Origin: Candidatus Thiodiazotropha sp. (ex Epidulcina cf. delphinae)
GTDB taxonomy: Bacteria > Pseudomonadota > Gammaproteobacteria > Chromatiales > Chromatiaceae
Direction: 5' to 3'
Assembly: GCA_025656455.1 (NCBI GenBank)
Contig: JAHXHS010000018.1
Location: forward strand, 1 to 64,000
DNA: 64,000 nt
Part shown: positions 48,635 to 55,886 of the stretch, piece after piece
How positions within the stretch are numbered: the stretch's first letter is position 1
How the letters are laid out: each line of letters opens with the position of its first letter
Position numbers and translations under genes: made by a program
Notes under the pieces: generated by a model
Databases searched by the model: none
Told to the model about the DNA's origin: nothing
The model's input: only the letters and a program-made list of their open reading frames with translations

Positions 48635-50894
48635 ACCTCCCCGCACGCATCAGACCGCCCAACCCCATATCCTCCAGGGCGTTGCCCAACAATGCCTTGA
48701 CTTCCGAGACCCGCTCACAGCGCAGCGCCGCCTGTAGCAACGCCCTGGCCCGGCCGCGGGAGACCGAGCGGATCACCCATTTGACCCGCAGCAGGCTGCC
48801 ACCGTTCATGCTGAGGCTATCGACCCCCATGCCAAGCAACAATACCGCAGCAGCGGGATTGCCCGCCATCTCACCGCAGACGCTGACCTCCCTTTGAAAG
48901 CCCTTGGCGCCGTTTACGATCTGGATCAGGGCGCGCAGCACCGCCGGATGGAGATCGTCATAGATGTCCGCCACATGGGAATTATTGCGATCCACCGCGA
49001 GCAAGTACTGAGTCAAGTCGTTGGTGCCGACCGAGAGGAAATCGATACGCCTGGATAGCACATCCACCTGATAGACCGCAGCAGGCACCTCGATCATCAC
49101 CCCGATCTTGGGCATCGACACCTCATAACCCTCCTCGATCAGTTCATCGTGCGCCCGCTGGATCAGCAGCAGGGCATCGTCCACCTCCTGCACATGACTG
49201 ACCATCGGCAGCAACAGACGTAGATTGTTCAGGCCGATAGCGGCGCGCAATATGGCCCGCACCTGGGTGAGAAAGATCTCAGGGTGATCGAGAGAGATAC
49301 GGATGCCGCGCCAACCGAGGAAGGGGTTCGACTCCTCCACCGGAAAATAGGGCAACGGCTTGTCGCCGCCGATATCCAGGGTGCGTATCGTCACGGGACG
49401 CGGATAGAAGGTCTCCAATACCCTTCGATAGTTCGTCACCTGCACCGATTCGCCGGGAAAACTGTCGCGCACCATGAACGGCAGCTCGGTGCGGTAGAGA
49501 CCGACCCCCTCCGACTGCTCGGTGCCATGGGTGCTCAACTCCGAAATCAGCCCGGTATTGAGATACAGAGGCACTCTGACACCATCGGTGGTTTCGCAGG
49601 GCAGGTCCTTGTCGGCCTCCAGCTCCTGGTAGAGTTCACGATCCTCGTTGGCCAGTCGCCGGTACTCTTCGAGCACGGAAGGCGCCGGTGAGACGTAGAC
49701 ACGCCCTAGATAACCATCCAGGATCACAAAACGGCCATCCATGCGGTTAACCGGCAAGTTACTCAGTCCCATCACCGCCGGCGCCTCCATCGCCCTGGCC
49801 AGAATCGCCACATGGGAGAAACTGGCGCCGCTCGCCGACACCACTCCCGCCAAACACCCCCTGGGAACCTCCGCGAGCTGCATCGCGCTGACCTCATCAC
49901 CCACCAGAATCGTATTCTCCGGATACTCACTCGGGGTAGTGACCTTCTGCTGGAGATGCATCAGGATGCGGCGTCCCAGATCACGGACATCCGAGGCCCG
50001 CTCGCGCAGATAGATATCATCCATGGCGTCGAACACCTTGGCATGTTCTTCGATCGTCTCGCGCAAGGCGCCGGAGGCCCAGTTGCCGGCGTGGATACGC
50101 TTTACCGTATTGCCGATCAGGGAGTCGCTGTCCAACATCATCAACCAGGCATCGAACAGCGCCCGGTCCTCCGCCGGCAGATTGTCTTCGAAGCGGTCCT
50201 CGATTGCCATCAGATCCTGCACCACCGAGGCCACCGCCGTCCTGAAATCCTCCTCTTCCCGAGCCGGGTCCTGGGCTGATCTGTCGGGAACCGCCTCCAG
50301 ATCGGCCGGCGGATAGACCACCACTACGGTCCCCAGGGCCACGCCCGGCGAACCCGGCCGCCCCTGAAGAAAGCGTTTCGGTGGCGACAGATCGCTGCGG
50401 GTAATCAGGTTGCCGCTGGCCTGGGCATGGGTGATGGCTCCCGCCAACTGAGCCGCCAGGGTGAACAGGAAAGTCACTTCGCCATCGGCAAAGCTGCGTT
50501 GCTCGATCTGGCGCACGACCAACACCCCAAGCACCCGGCGATTCTGGATGATCGGCACACCGAGAAAGCCCGTGTACTGCCTCTCGCCCGTCTCATGGGT
50601 GAAGAGATAACGACTGTGACTCGGCGCATCCGCTAGATTGAGCGGCTCGGCGCGCTCACACACCAGGCCGATCAGGCCGCGATGATAGGGCAACCTGACC
50701 TTACCCACCGCATCAGGAAGTAGTCCTTCGGTGGCCATCAGAACGTGGTCCCGGCGTTCGAAATCGGTCAGATAGACCGAACAGACGTCCGCATCGACAG
50801 CCCGCTTCACCTGGGTGACGATGATTCCCAGCGCCTGCTCCAGATCCGAAGCCGCATTGACCTCTTTGACGATACGGTGAAGGGTGTCAAGCAT
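48633..50894 (-). CDS. ptsP: Phosphoenolpyruvate-protein phosphotransferase PtsP (EI-Ntr)
   Basis: This 753-residue first enzyme of the nitrogen phosphotransferase system passes phosphate from PEP to NPr. A GAF domain fills residues about 1-150 (LEQALGIIVTQVKRAVDADV). The EI part follows, with the active-site His in SGASFSHVAILARAMEAPAV near 360 and the PEP-binding TIM-barrel C-terminus (LPYFPVEESNPFLGWRGIRI, SVGTNDLTQYLLAVDRNN, VSVCGEMAGNPAAA). The length is that of PtsP rather than PtsI. It lies 60 bp downstream of rppH on the same strand, the classic gammaproteobacterial pair. Confidence 0.95.
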   Translation of the reverse strand: MLDTLHRIVKEVNAASDLEQALGIIVTQVKRAVDADVCSVYLTDFERRDHVLMATEGLLPDAVGKVRLPYHRGLIGLVCERAEPLNLADAPSHSRYLFTHETGERQYTGFLGVPIIQNRRVLGVLVVRQIEQRSFADGEVTFLFTLAAQLAGAITHAQASGNLITRSDLSPPKRFLQGRPGSPGVALGTVVVVYPPADLEAVPDRSAQDPAREEEDFRTAVASVVQDLMAIEDRFEDNLPAEDRALFDAWLMMLDSDSLIGNTVKRIHAGNWASGALRETIEEHAKVFDAMDDIYLRERASDVRDLGRRILMHLQQKVTTPSEYPENTILVGDEVSAMQLAEVPRGCLAGVVSASGASFSHVAILARAMEAPAVMGLSNLPVNRMDGRFVILDGYLGRVYVSPAPSVLEEYRRLANEDRELYQELEADKDLPCETTDGVRVPLYLNTGLISELSTHGTEQSEGVGLYRTELPFMVRDSFPGESVQVTNYRRVLETFYPRPVTIRTLDIGGDKPLPYFPVEESNPFLGWRGIRISLDHPEIFLTQVRAILRAAIGLNNLRLLLPMVSHVQEVDDALLLIQRAHDELIEEGYEVSMPKIGVMIEVPAAVYQVDVLSRRIDFLSVGTNDLTQYLLAVDRNNSHVADIYDDLHPAVLRALIQIVNGAKGFQREVSVCGEMAGNPAAAVLLLGMGVDSLSMNGGSLLRVKWVIRSVSRGRARALLQAALRCERVSEVKALLGNALEDMGLGGLMRAGR

Positions 50895-50930
50895 GGCGCG
50901 GTTTATTGCTCGGAGACGCCGGCCGGACCG

Positions 50931-51455
50931 TCAACGACGATTCTGCCGCAGATAGCTGGAGTGGGAGCGCCCAGGAGCCCCTTCCGGGTAGAGCAACGGC
51001 GCAAGCTCCTCCAAGGCCTGGGTGTAGACATTGCGTTTGAAGTAGATCACCTCGCGTATGGGCTGCCAGTACTTGACCCAACGCCACTCCTCGAATTCCG
51101 GGGACTCACTGTGATCCAGACAGAAGGCGTCTTCGCCGCATTGGGCACTCAGCAGAAACCAGATCTGCTTCTGACCGATACACAACGGCTCCCGGTGGCG
51201 GCGGATATAGCGTTCAGGGAGCCGGTAGCGCAACCAGTTCCGAGTGGCGCCCATGATCGATACCTGGTCGGATCTCAGCCCCACCTCCTCCAACAACTCC
51301 CGGTACATGGCCTGCTCAGGCGTCTCATCGGATTTTATGCCTCCCTGTGGAAACTGCCAGGCATCCTGGCCGATCCGACGCCCCAGAAACAGCTGGCGAA
51401 CGCCGTTACACAGAATAATGCCGACATTGGGTCGATAACCGTCTGAGTCAATCAA
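50931..51455 (-). CDS. rppH: RNA 5'-pyrophosphohydrolase
   Basis: This 174-residue Nudix hydrolase removes pyrophosphate from the 5' end of mRNAs and so triggers decay. The Nudix box is [17 protein letters not shown] followed by LEEVGL (GX5EX7REUXEEXGU). The family lead [17 protein letters not shown] is also present. I take TTG 51455 as the start because RppH begins exactly at that [11 protein letters not shown] segment; the frame extends a few codons further upstream without gaining family residues. It precedes ptsP and diverges from the HAD gene. Confidence 0.92.
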   Translation of the reverse strand: MIDSDGYRPNVGIILCNGVRQLFLGRRIGQDAWQFPQGGIKSDETPEQAMYRELLEEVGLRSDQVSIMGATRNWLRYRLPERYIRRHREPLCIGQKQIWFLLSAQCGEDAFCLDHSESPEFEEWRWVKYWQPIREVIYFKRNVYTQALEELAPLLYPEGAPGRSHSSYLRQNRR

Positions 51456-51573
51456 GTTCGATGCCAAATAAAATAAATACCGTTACCGTGGATTCTTCCA
51501 TATTCACCCTGGAGCGGCAAGGCACGCCATTCATAAACCTTTGCTAATTATGGAAATTCCGTTACTGTTTGAG

Positions 51574-51770
51574 GTTATTAACCCGGTGACCTAACATGGT
51601 GGGTTTAGGGCTTCAAACATGCCCATGATCAAGGCGTGGCTGTTGCCAATGGCCACTCCCTTGGCAACAGCCACAACACAGAGTGTGGGGCATGCTTGAA
51701 GCCCCTAACAGATTGATTTGATTAAGACAGGCCGTTGTGCGCCTGTCTCCAGGCAACGACAAAGACTCGG
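51574..51770 (-). mobile_element. Family A element, truncated
   Basis: It begins TATTAACCCGGTGACC and contains the whole of block 2 (GGGCTTCAAACATGCCC ... GGGGCATGCTTGAAGCCCC) and the first part of block 1 (GACAGGCC, GTGCGCCTG). It then breaks off before the gene at 51788. The right outer repeat is missing. The truncation lies next to the start of the HAD gene, so the element forms most of its upstream region. Confidence 0.7.
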
Positions 51771-51787
51771 AAAACTCAGGACTATTC

Positions 51788-52480
51788 ATGGCGTTGGCGA
51801 TCTTCGACCTTGACAACACCCTGCTTGCAGGCGATTCGGACTATCTCTGGGGAGAATTTCTGGTAGAGAAGGGGGTTGTGGATGGGGAGTGGTACCGAAA
51901 GGAAAATGAGCGCTTCTATCGTCAATACAAGCTGGGGCGGCTGGATATTTTCGAGTTTTTGCGCTTCTCCCTCAAACCGTTGCGTGAAAACCGGCCTGAA
52001 AAGCTGTGGCAATGGCGTAAGGAATTCCTTGATCACAAGATAGCCCCGCTCATTGGCGCCGAAGCCCGCCGGCTGGTGGAAAGGCACAGGGAGGCCGGCG
52101 ATCAATTGCTGATCATCACCGCCACCAATGCCTTCGTCACCGCCCCCATCGCACAGAAATTCGGCATAGACCACCTGATCGCCACCGAACCGGAGACCCT
52201 GGATGGGCACTACACCGGAGAAGTCGCGGGCGAGCCCAGTTTTCGGGAAGGCAAGGTCAAACGTCTGCACGCCTGGTTGGATGAGCATCAACAGAATCTT
52301 CGCGGGAGCTGGTTCTACAGCGACTCGCACAACGACCTCCCGCTACTCGAGCAGGTCGACAATCCGGTCGCGGTAGACCCGGACGAAACCCTGGAAAGAA
52401 TCGCCCAGGAGCGCAACTGGCCGATTCTGCAGTTGCACGGACTGAATGTTCAGGCTATTGACCCGGCGCACGACGGCTGA
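51788..52480 (+). CDS. HAD-superfamily phosphatase (SerB-like, subclass IB)
   Basis: This 230-residue cytoplasmic phosphatase has motif I IFDLDNTLLAGDSDYLW with the nucleophile Asp and the acid Asp, a helical cap (residues about 20-85), motif II LLIITATNAFVT, the FREGKVKRL lysine motif III and motif IV YSDSHNDLPLLE. It matches the group near rppH in gammaproteobacteria, related to phosphoserine or histidinol phosphatase. The substrate is not certain. The start at ATG 51788 gives the natural MALAIFDLD lead. A longer frame to 51737 runs into a mobile element. Confidence 0.88.
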   Translation: MALAIFDLDNTLLAGDSDYLWGEFLVEKGVVDGEWYRKENERFYRQYKLGRLDIFEFLRFSLKPLRENRPEKLWQWRKEFLDHKIAPLIGAEARRLVERHREAGDQLLIITATNAFVTAPIAQKFGIDHLIATEPETLDGHYTGEVAGEPSFREGKVKRLHAWLDEHQQNLRGSWFYSDSHNDLPLLEQVDNPVAVDPDETLERIAQERNWPILQLHGLNVQAIDPAHDG

Positions 52481-52579
52481 ACATGGACTATTAGGGTGTC
52501 GGGTTAATAATTGATGGTTGAATCCGCAAACGCTGCTGACAATCAGCCAACATCATTTAAATAGAGAGAGGGTGCAATC

Positions 52580-52807
52580 ATGTCAAACACGGCCTTTTTT
52601 GCGGTGCTCATCGTCCTCATTCTCGGCATCCTGTACGTGATGAAGGGCAGTGACAACCCGCCGCAAACCAGCATTAACCAGACCCCGAAGGAGTATATCG
52701 AGCTGGTGGAGCGGAAAAAAGCAGCGCGGCGGGCGGTCGAACAGTCACTCAGAGAGGCAGAGGAAAAGACCCGCAAGGCCCTGGAAGAGGCCGAGGGTCA
52801 GCGTTAG
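52580..52807 (+). CDS. Small membrane-anchored coiled-coil protein
   Basis: This 75-residue protein has one N-terminal membrane helix (FFAVLIVLILGILYVM, residues 5-20). A linker follows (KGSDNPPQTSINQTPK), then a charged C-terminal helix (IELVERKKAARRAVEQSLRE), probably a coiled coil. A GAGAGAGGG site lies upstream of its ATG. I do not recognise the family. Its form suggests a small inner-membrane accessory protein. It lies about 100 bp after the HAD gene, with a family A repeat end in the gap. Confidence 0.65.
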   Translation: MSNTAFFAVLIVLILGILYVMKGSDNPPQTSINQTPKEYIELVERKKAARRAVEQSLREAEEKTRKALEEAEGQR

Positions 52808-52835
52808 CTCCATCCAGAAACAGGACTTTATAACA

Positions 52836-53465
52836 CTAACGAATACGCAACCCACCGGGTTTTCTCGGTCTATTCTTGGATTTTTTGCGAATTCCCTCTA
52901 CCCCGAGCATTAATACCATCTCCTTGGCGGCGGCCCCCAGAAATTTGGTAATGCCGAAATCGGCCAACACCAGCCTGGTCTCACCCGCAAACCCACGCCG
53001 GTAGCCGCCCCAGGGATCACTGCCCGCACCGACGTGCTCAACGTCGATGGTGAGGGTCCGGGTAATCCCCCTCAGGGTCAGATCCCCCTTGAGCAAGGCC
53101 TTACCCCCCCCAAGTTCGGAAAACGAGGTGCTGACGAACCTGGCCTCGGGGTAGTTCTCCACCGCCAGAAAATCATCATCCCTGAGATGCTTGTCCCGTT
53201 CGGCATGGTTCGAATCGATACTGGCCATATCGATCACCACCTCGACCCTTGCCGCCGATGGATCTTTTTCGTCATAGCTGAACCCACCGGAGAAGCGGTT
53301 AAACCGTCCGGCCAACCAGCTGTAACCAAGATGACTGATCTTGAAGCGGATAAATGCGTGCCCCCCTTCCGTGTCTATCAGATAATCCGATGCCAATCCA
53401 ATTTGGCACCAACACATCGATAGGTAAAGAATCAACGCAGACGGGACGGAACCTTTCATCGGCAT
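52836..53465 (-). CDS. YceI-family periplasmic protein
   Basis: This 209-residue secreted protein (signal segment ALILYLSMCWCQIGLAS) has the YceI lipocalin-like fold. Visible segments are DYLIDTEGGHAFIRFKISHL, the SWLAGRFNRFSGGFSYDEKD strand pair, RVEVVIDMASIDSNHAERDK, FLAVENYPEARFVSTSF and a GDLTLRGITRTLTIDVE. Family members bind polyprenoid chains such as ubiquinone in the periplasm. It ends in a basic tail (RKKSKNRPRKPGG). The first two ATGs (53465, 53459) are both possible. It converges with the small membrane protein gene. Confidence 0.88.
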   Translation of the reverse strand: MPMKGSVPSALILYLSMCWCQIGLASDYLIDTEGGHAFIRFKISHLGYSWLAGRFNRFSGGFSYDEKDPSAARVEVVIDMASIDSNHAERDKHLRDDDFLAVENYPEARFVSTSFSELGGGKALLKGDLTLRGITRTLTIDVEHVGAGSDPWGGYRRGFAGETRLVLADFGITKFLGAAAKEMVLMLGVEGIRKKSKNRPRKPGGLRIR

Positions 53466-53591
53466 CTCCCACGAATTGCTTTTGCTTATGCCGGGTCAAT
53501 AAGAGCAAGTGTAGCTATTAACCCGGCGACCTCATATATCGGGTTCAGCCGTTGTGCGCAGCCCGGCTTGACCCAGGCATACCGTTTCCGT

Positions 53592-54734
53592 TTATGCTGA
53601 AGCGTCTGCGGGTAGTAGCGTAAAGTGGAAGGTGCTGCCCACACCGGGTTCAGAATTCACCCAGATCCGGCCACCGTGACGCTCAACGATGCGCCTGGAT
53701 ACCTCTAAGCCGATGCCCATGCCGGGATACGCTTTGCGGGTGTGTATGCGTTGGAATATGCTGAAGATACGCTTGGCCTGATCGGGCGGAATACCGATAC
53801 CGTTGTCAGCTACCGAAAACTCCCACTCATCCCCTTGACGAGCCGCTTCTATCCTCACCCGGGGCGGCTGTTTGCCATGGAATTTCAAGGCATTGCCGAT
53901 CAGATTCTGCAACAGCCGAACCATCTGGCTCGCATCGGCGTTCACTGTCGGCAACGGACCGTGCTCCACTTCGCCTCCGTGCTCTTCCAACATCAGCCGA
54001 AGATTGATCAGGCTCTCGCCCAGGACAGTCTCCATATCAGTCTCGACGAAGGGTTGGCCCTGTGTCTCCACCCGCGAGAACTGCAACAGCCCGTCGATCA
54101 AGGCCGACATGCGCTGGGCGCCATCCACGGCAAAGCCGATGAACTCGTCGGCGTCTTTGTCCAGCCTGCCTTGGTAACGCTGCTTCAGGAGATGGAGATA
54201 GTTGGATACCATGCGCAGGGGTTCCTGGAGGTCGTGCGAGACGCCGTAGGCGAATGCCTGCAACTCCTCGTTGGAGCGCTTCAGTCTCTTGCTCACCTCC
54301 TCCAGCTCGGCAGTACGCTCAGCCACGCGCTGCTCCAGCCGAAGTTGCAGGTCACGCAGGGCCAGGTGCGTATCCACCCTGGCAAGCACCTCCTCGGCGG
54401 CGAAGGGTTTGACGACATAGTCGACCCCGCCGACGGCAAAGCTGCGCAACTTGTCGCTGGTGTCGTCCAGAGCGCTGACGAAGATCACCGGGATGTCCCG
54501 CAAGCCCTCGTCGGCCTTGAGTCGTTCACACACCTGGATGCCATCCATCTCCGGCATTTTGACATCAAGCAGGATCAGATCAGGCGAACGGGCCACAACT
54601 GCCCTTAGGGCAAGCTGACCACTGGCCGCGGGCCGTACAACATAGCCCTGGCCGGCCAACATGTCGGTAAGCAGATGCAAATTGTCGGGATTGTCGTCCA
54701 CCACCAGGATGTCGGCGCCCCGCTCCCCGCTCAT
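53592..54734 (-). CDS. Hybrid response regulator-histidine kinase
   Basis: This 380-residue protein is a soluble signalling protein with the reversed order: an N-terminal receiver (residues 5-125; phosphoacceptor Asp in LILLDVKMPEMDGI), a short coiled coil (LQLRLEQRVAERTAELEEVS), a HisKA domain with phosphorylated His in AYGVSHDLQEPLRM, and a C-terminal HATPase (DNGIGIPPDQAKRIF, GMGIGLEVSRRIVERHGG). It resembles phytochrome-like or bacterial hybrid kinases that take input from another kinase. The start ATG overlaps the stop of a 55-residue gene upstream (ATGA), so they are co-translated. Confidence 0.9.
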   Translation of the reverse strand: MSGERGADILVVDDNPDNLHLLTDMLAGQGYVVRPAASGQLALRAVVARSPDLILLDVKMPEMDGIQVCERLKADEGLRDIPVIFVSALDDTSDKLRSFAVGGVDYVVKPFAAEEVLARVDTHLALRDLQLRLEQRVAERTAELEEVSKRLKRSNEELQAFAYGVSHDLQEPLRMVSNYLHLLKQRYQGRLDKDADEFIGFAVDGAQRMSALIDGLLQFSRVETQGQPFVETDMETVLGESLINLRLMLEEHGGEVEHGPLPTVNADASQMVRLLQNLIGNALKFHGKQPPRVRIEAARQGDEWEFSVADNGIGIPPDQAKRIFSIFQRIHTRKAYPGMGIGLEVSRRIVERHGGRIWVNSEPGVGSTFHFTLLPADASA

Positions 54735-54898
54735 GCCGCATCCGTCCCCCGCATCAGTTCGTCCAGTTGACCGTAGCGGAACTCCGCTGCGTATTCGCCG
54801 GGCAACTTCGCCAGGTCGGCATTATGGCCGGCCACCGCCTCAATGGCCGCTTCCACCTCGGCCATGTCACAGGCGATCAGGTCGTGTAGTTCTTTCAT
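54731..54898 (-). CDS. Small 55-residue protein coupled to the hybrid kinase
   Basis: The frame starts at ATG 54898 with MKELHDLIACDMAEVEAAIE and ends DELMRGTDAA, its stop TGA overlapping the kinase start in ATGA. It is short, acidic and helical, with no signal peptide. The lead resembles the N-terminal helix of polyprenyl synthases, but no more of that family follows, so I give no function. The overlap and the GC-rich codon use argue that it is real; a chance frame is possible. Nothing recognised lies upstream until the repeat at 55101. Confidence 0.55.
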   Translation of the reverse strand: MKELHDLIACDMAEVEAAIEAVAGHNADLAKLPGEYAAEFRYGQLDELMRGTDAA

Positions 54899-55100
54899 GC
54901 GGTTACTCTCAGCGAGCGGGGTGACCCTACATATTCAAAGTATAGGTGGCCGGATGGGGATCCGTCGTATCGGCGCTATCCGGGCGACGTGATTGCGCTG
55001 CCCATTGACCGACAGCTCAACCGGCTGTTCGGGACGATAATATCGAGGCGCAAGCGCAGACCCTTTATCGGGTCGGAATAGCCAATCCGGGGTCGCGCAA

Positions 55101-55161
55101 CCTATAGACTGTACCTATCAGCGAGAGGCTAAACCGTTAGCTGATAGGTACAGTTTATAGG
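55101..55161. repeat. Long perfect hairpin
   Basis: Arms of 22 bp (CCTATAGACTGTACCTATC... and ...GATAGGTACAGTTTATAGG) flank a 17-base loop with GAGAGGCTAAACCGTTA. Only one mismatch is present. A similar half-unit occurs at 17009-17050 (GTGTACCAATCAGCGAGATG). No T run follows, so it is not a terminator. Confidence 0.65.
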
Positions 55162-55203
55162 TCACGCCGCGCTAGCTAATCACTGTCCAGAAACAGCGCT
55201 TTA

Positions 55204-55475
55204 TTAGGGCCTGTTAACACTAATTTGATAGCCACTGCCAAGACCCTGTTTTTGTCCAGCAAGGCAGAAGGAGCGCCGTGTAGCTGGGTCTACATAAGCG
55301 ACTGATAACGCCGCTGGGCGAAAACAGGGCCTTGGCCCTTCGGGTTGCGCCTGAAAAAGCGCCACTCGGCGTTACTCGTCGCTTATTTGGAACAACCAAA
55401 CTACGCTCCTCGTGCCTTGATTGGCGCTTTTTCAGGCACAACAGTGGCTATCAAATTAGTGTTAACAGGCCCTAA
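55204..55475. mobile_element. IS5-related MITE
   Basis: This 272-bp element, including the TA target repeats, has ends GGGCCTGTTAACACTAATTT and the reverse complement, about 30 bp perfect. The first 13 bases, GGGCCTGTTAACA, are identical to the right end of the IS5-family element at 47415-48248, which could provide the transposase. It contains inner stretches such as GCGCCTGAAAAAGCGCCA and GGCGCTTTTTCAGGC, which pair with each other, but no gene. Confidence 0.8.
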
Positions 55476-55886
55476 CACAAAACCAATGGACCGAACGATT
55501 GGCAGGCTTTGCACCCTTTGCATTTTATATGCGATCTTTGAGTTATATTATTTTTTGCGCTTCCAAACGGAAAATATCTAGGAATTATTTCCCGCAAATC
55601 GCTATTTTCGCCCTGCAAAAAAAACAAATCCCTCATCAAAACTCGACTGGCTCACAGTTTTGTTTACGCCAACTCGAAGATCCCGGAAAAGCAATAACCA
55701 AGCTGAGAATTTCTGTCAAATTGTGATCACCTTTGCCTAACTCTTCGAGCCATTTCACACTGCTGAAAATGCTGATTAATAGTGTGAATTTCGTCCATCA
55801 AAACTGTGACCCTGTAAATGAATAAATAGTGCTATTGACCGCCATAGTGAACAACTTAAAGAGATACCGCTATTGAGGTCAAGGCC

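Larger units (their letters stand above)
54899..55886. other. Gene-free gap with a long hairpin and an IS5-related MITE
   Basis: No gene is seen. At 55101-55161 a 22-bp stem (CCTATAGACTGTACCTATCA and its near complement) forms a long hairpin. A related half is at about 17009-17050. At 55204-55475 lies a MITE. The rest (about 55480-55886) is AT-rich. The facing repeats TTCACACT (55754-55761) and AGTGTGAA (55781-55788) may be an operator for the secreted repeat protein gene that starts at 55887. Confidence 0.6.
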
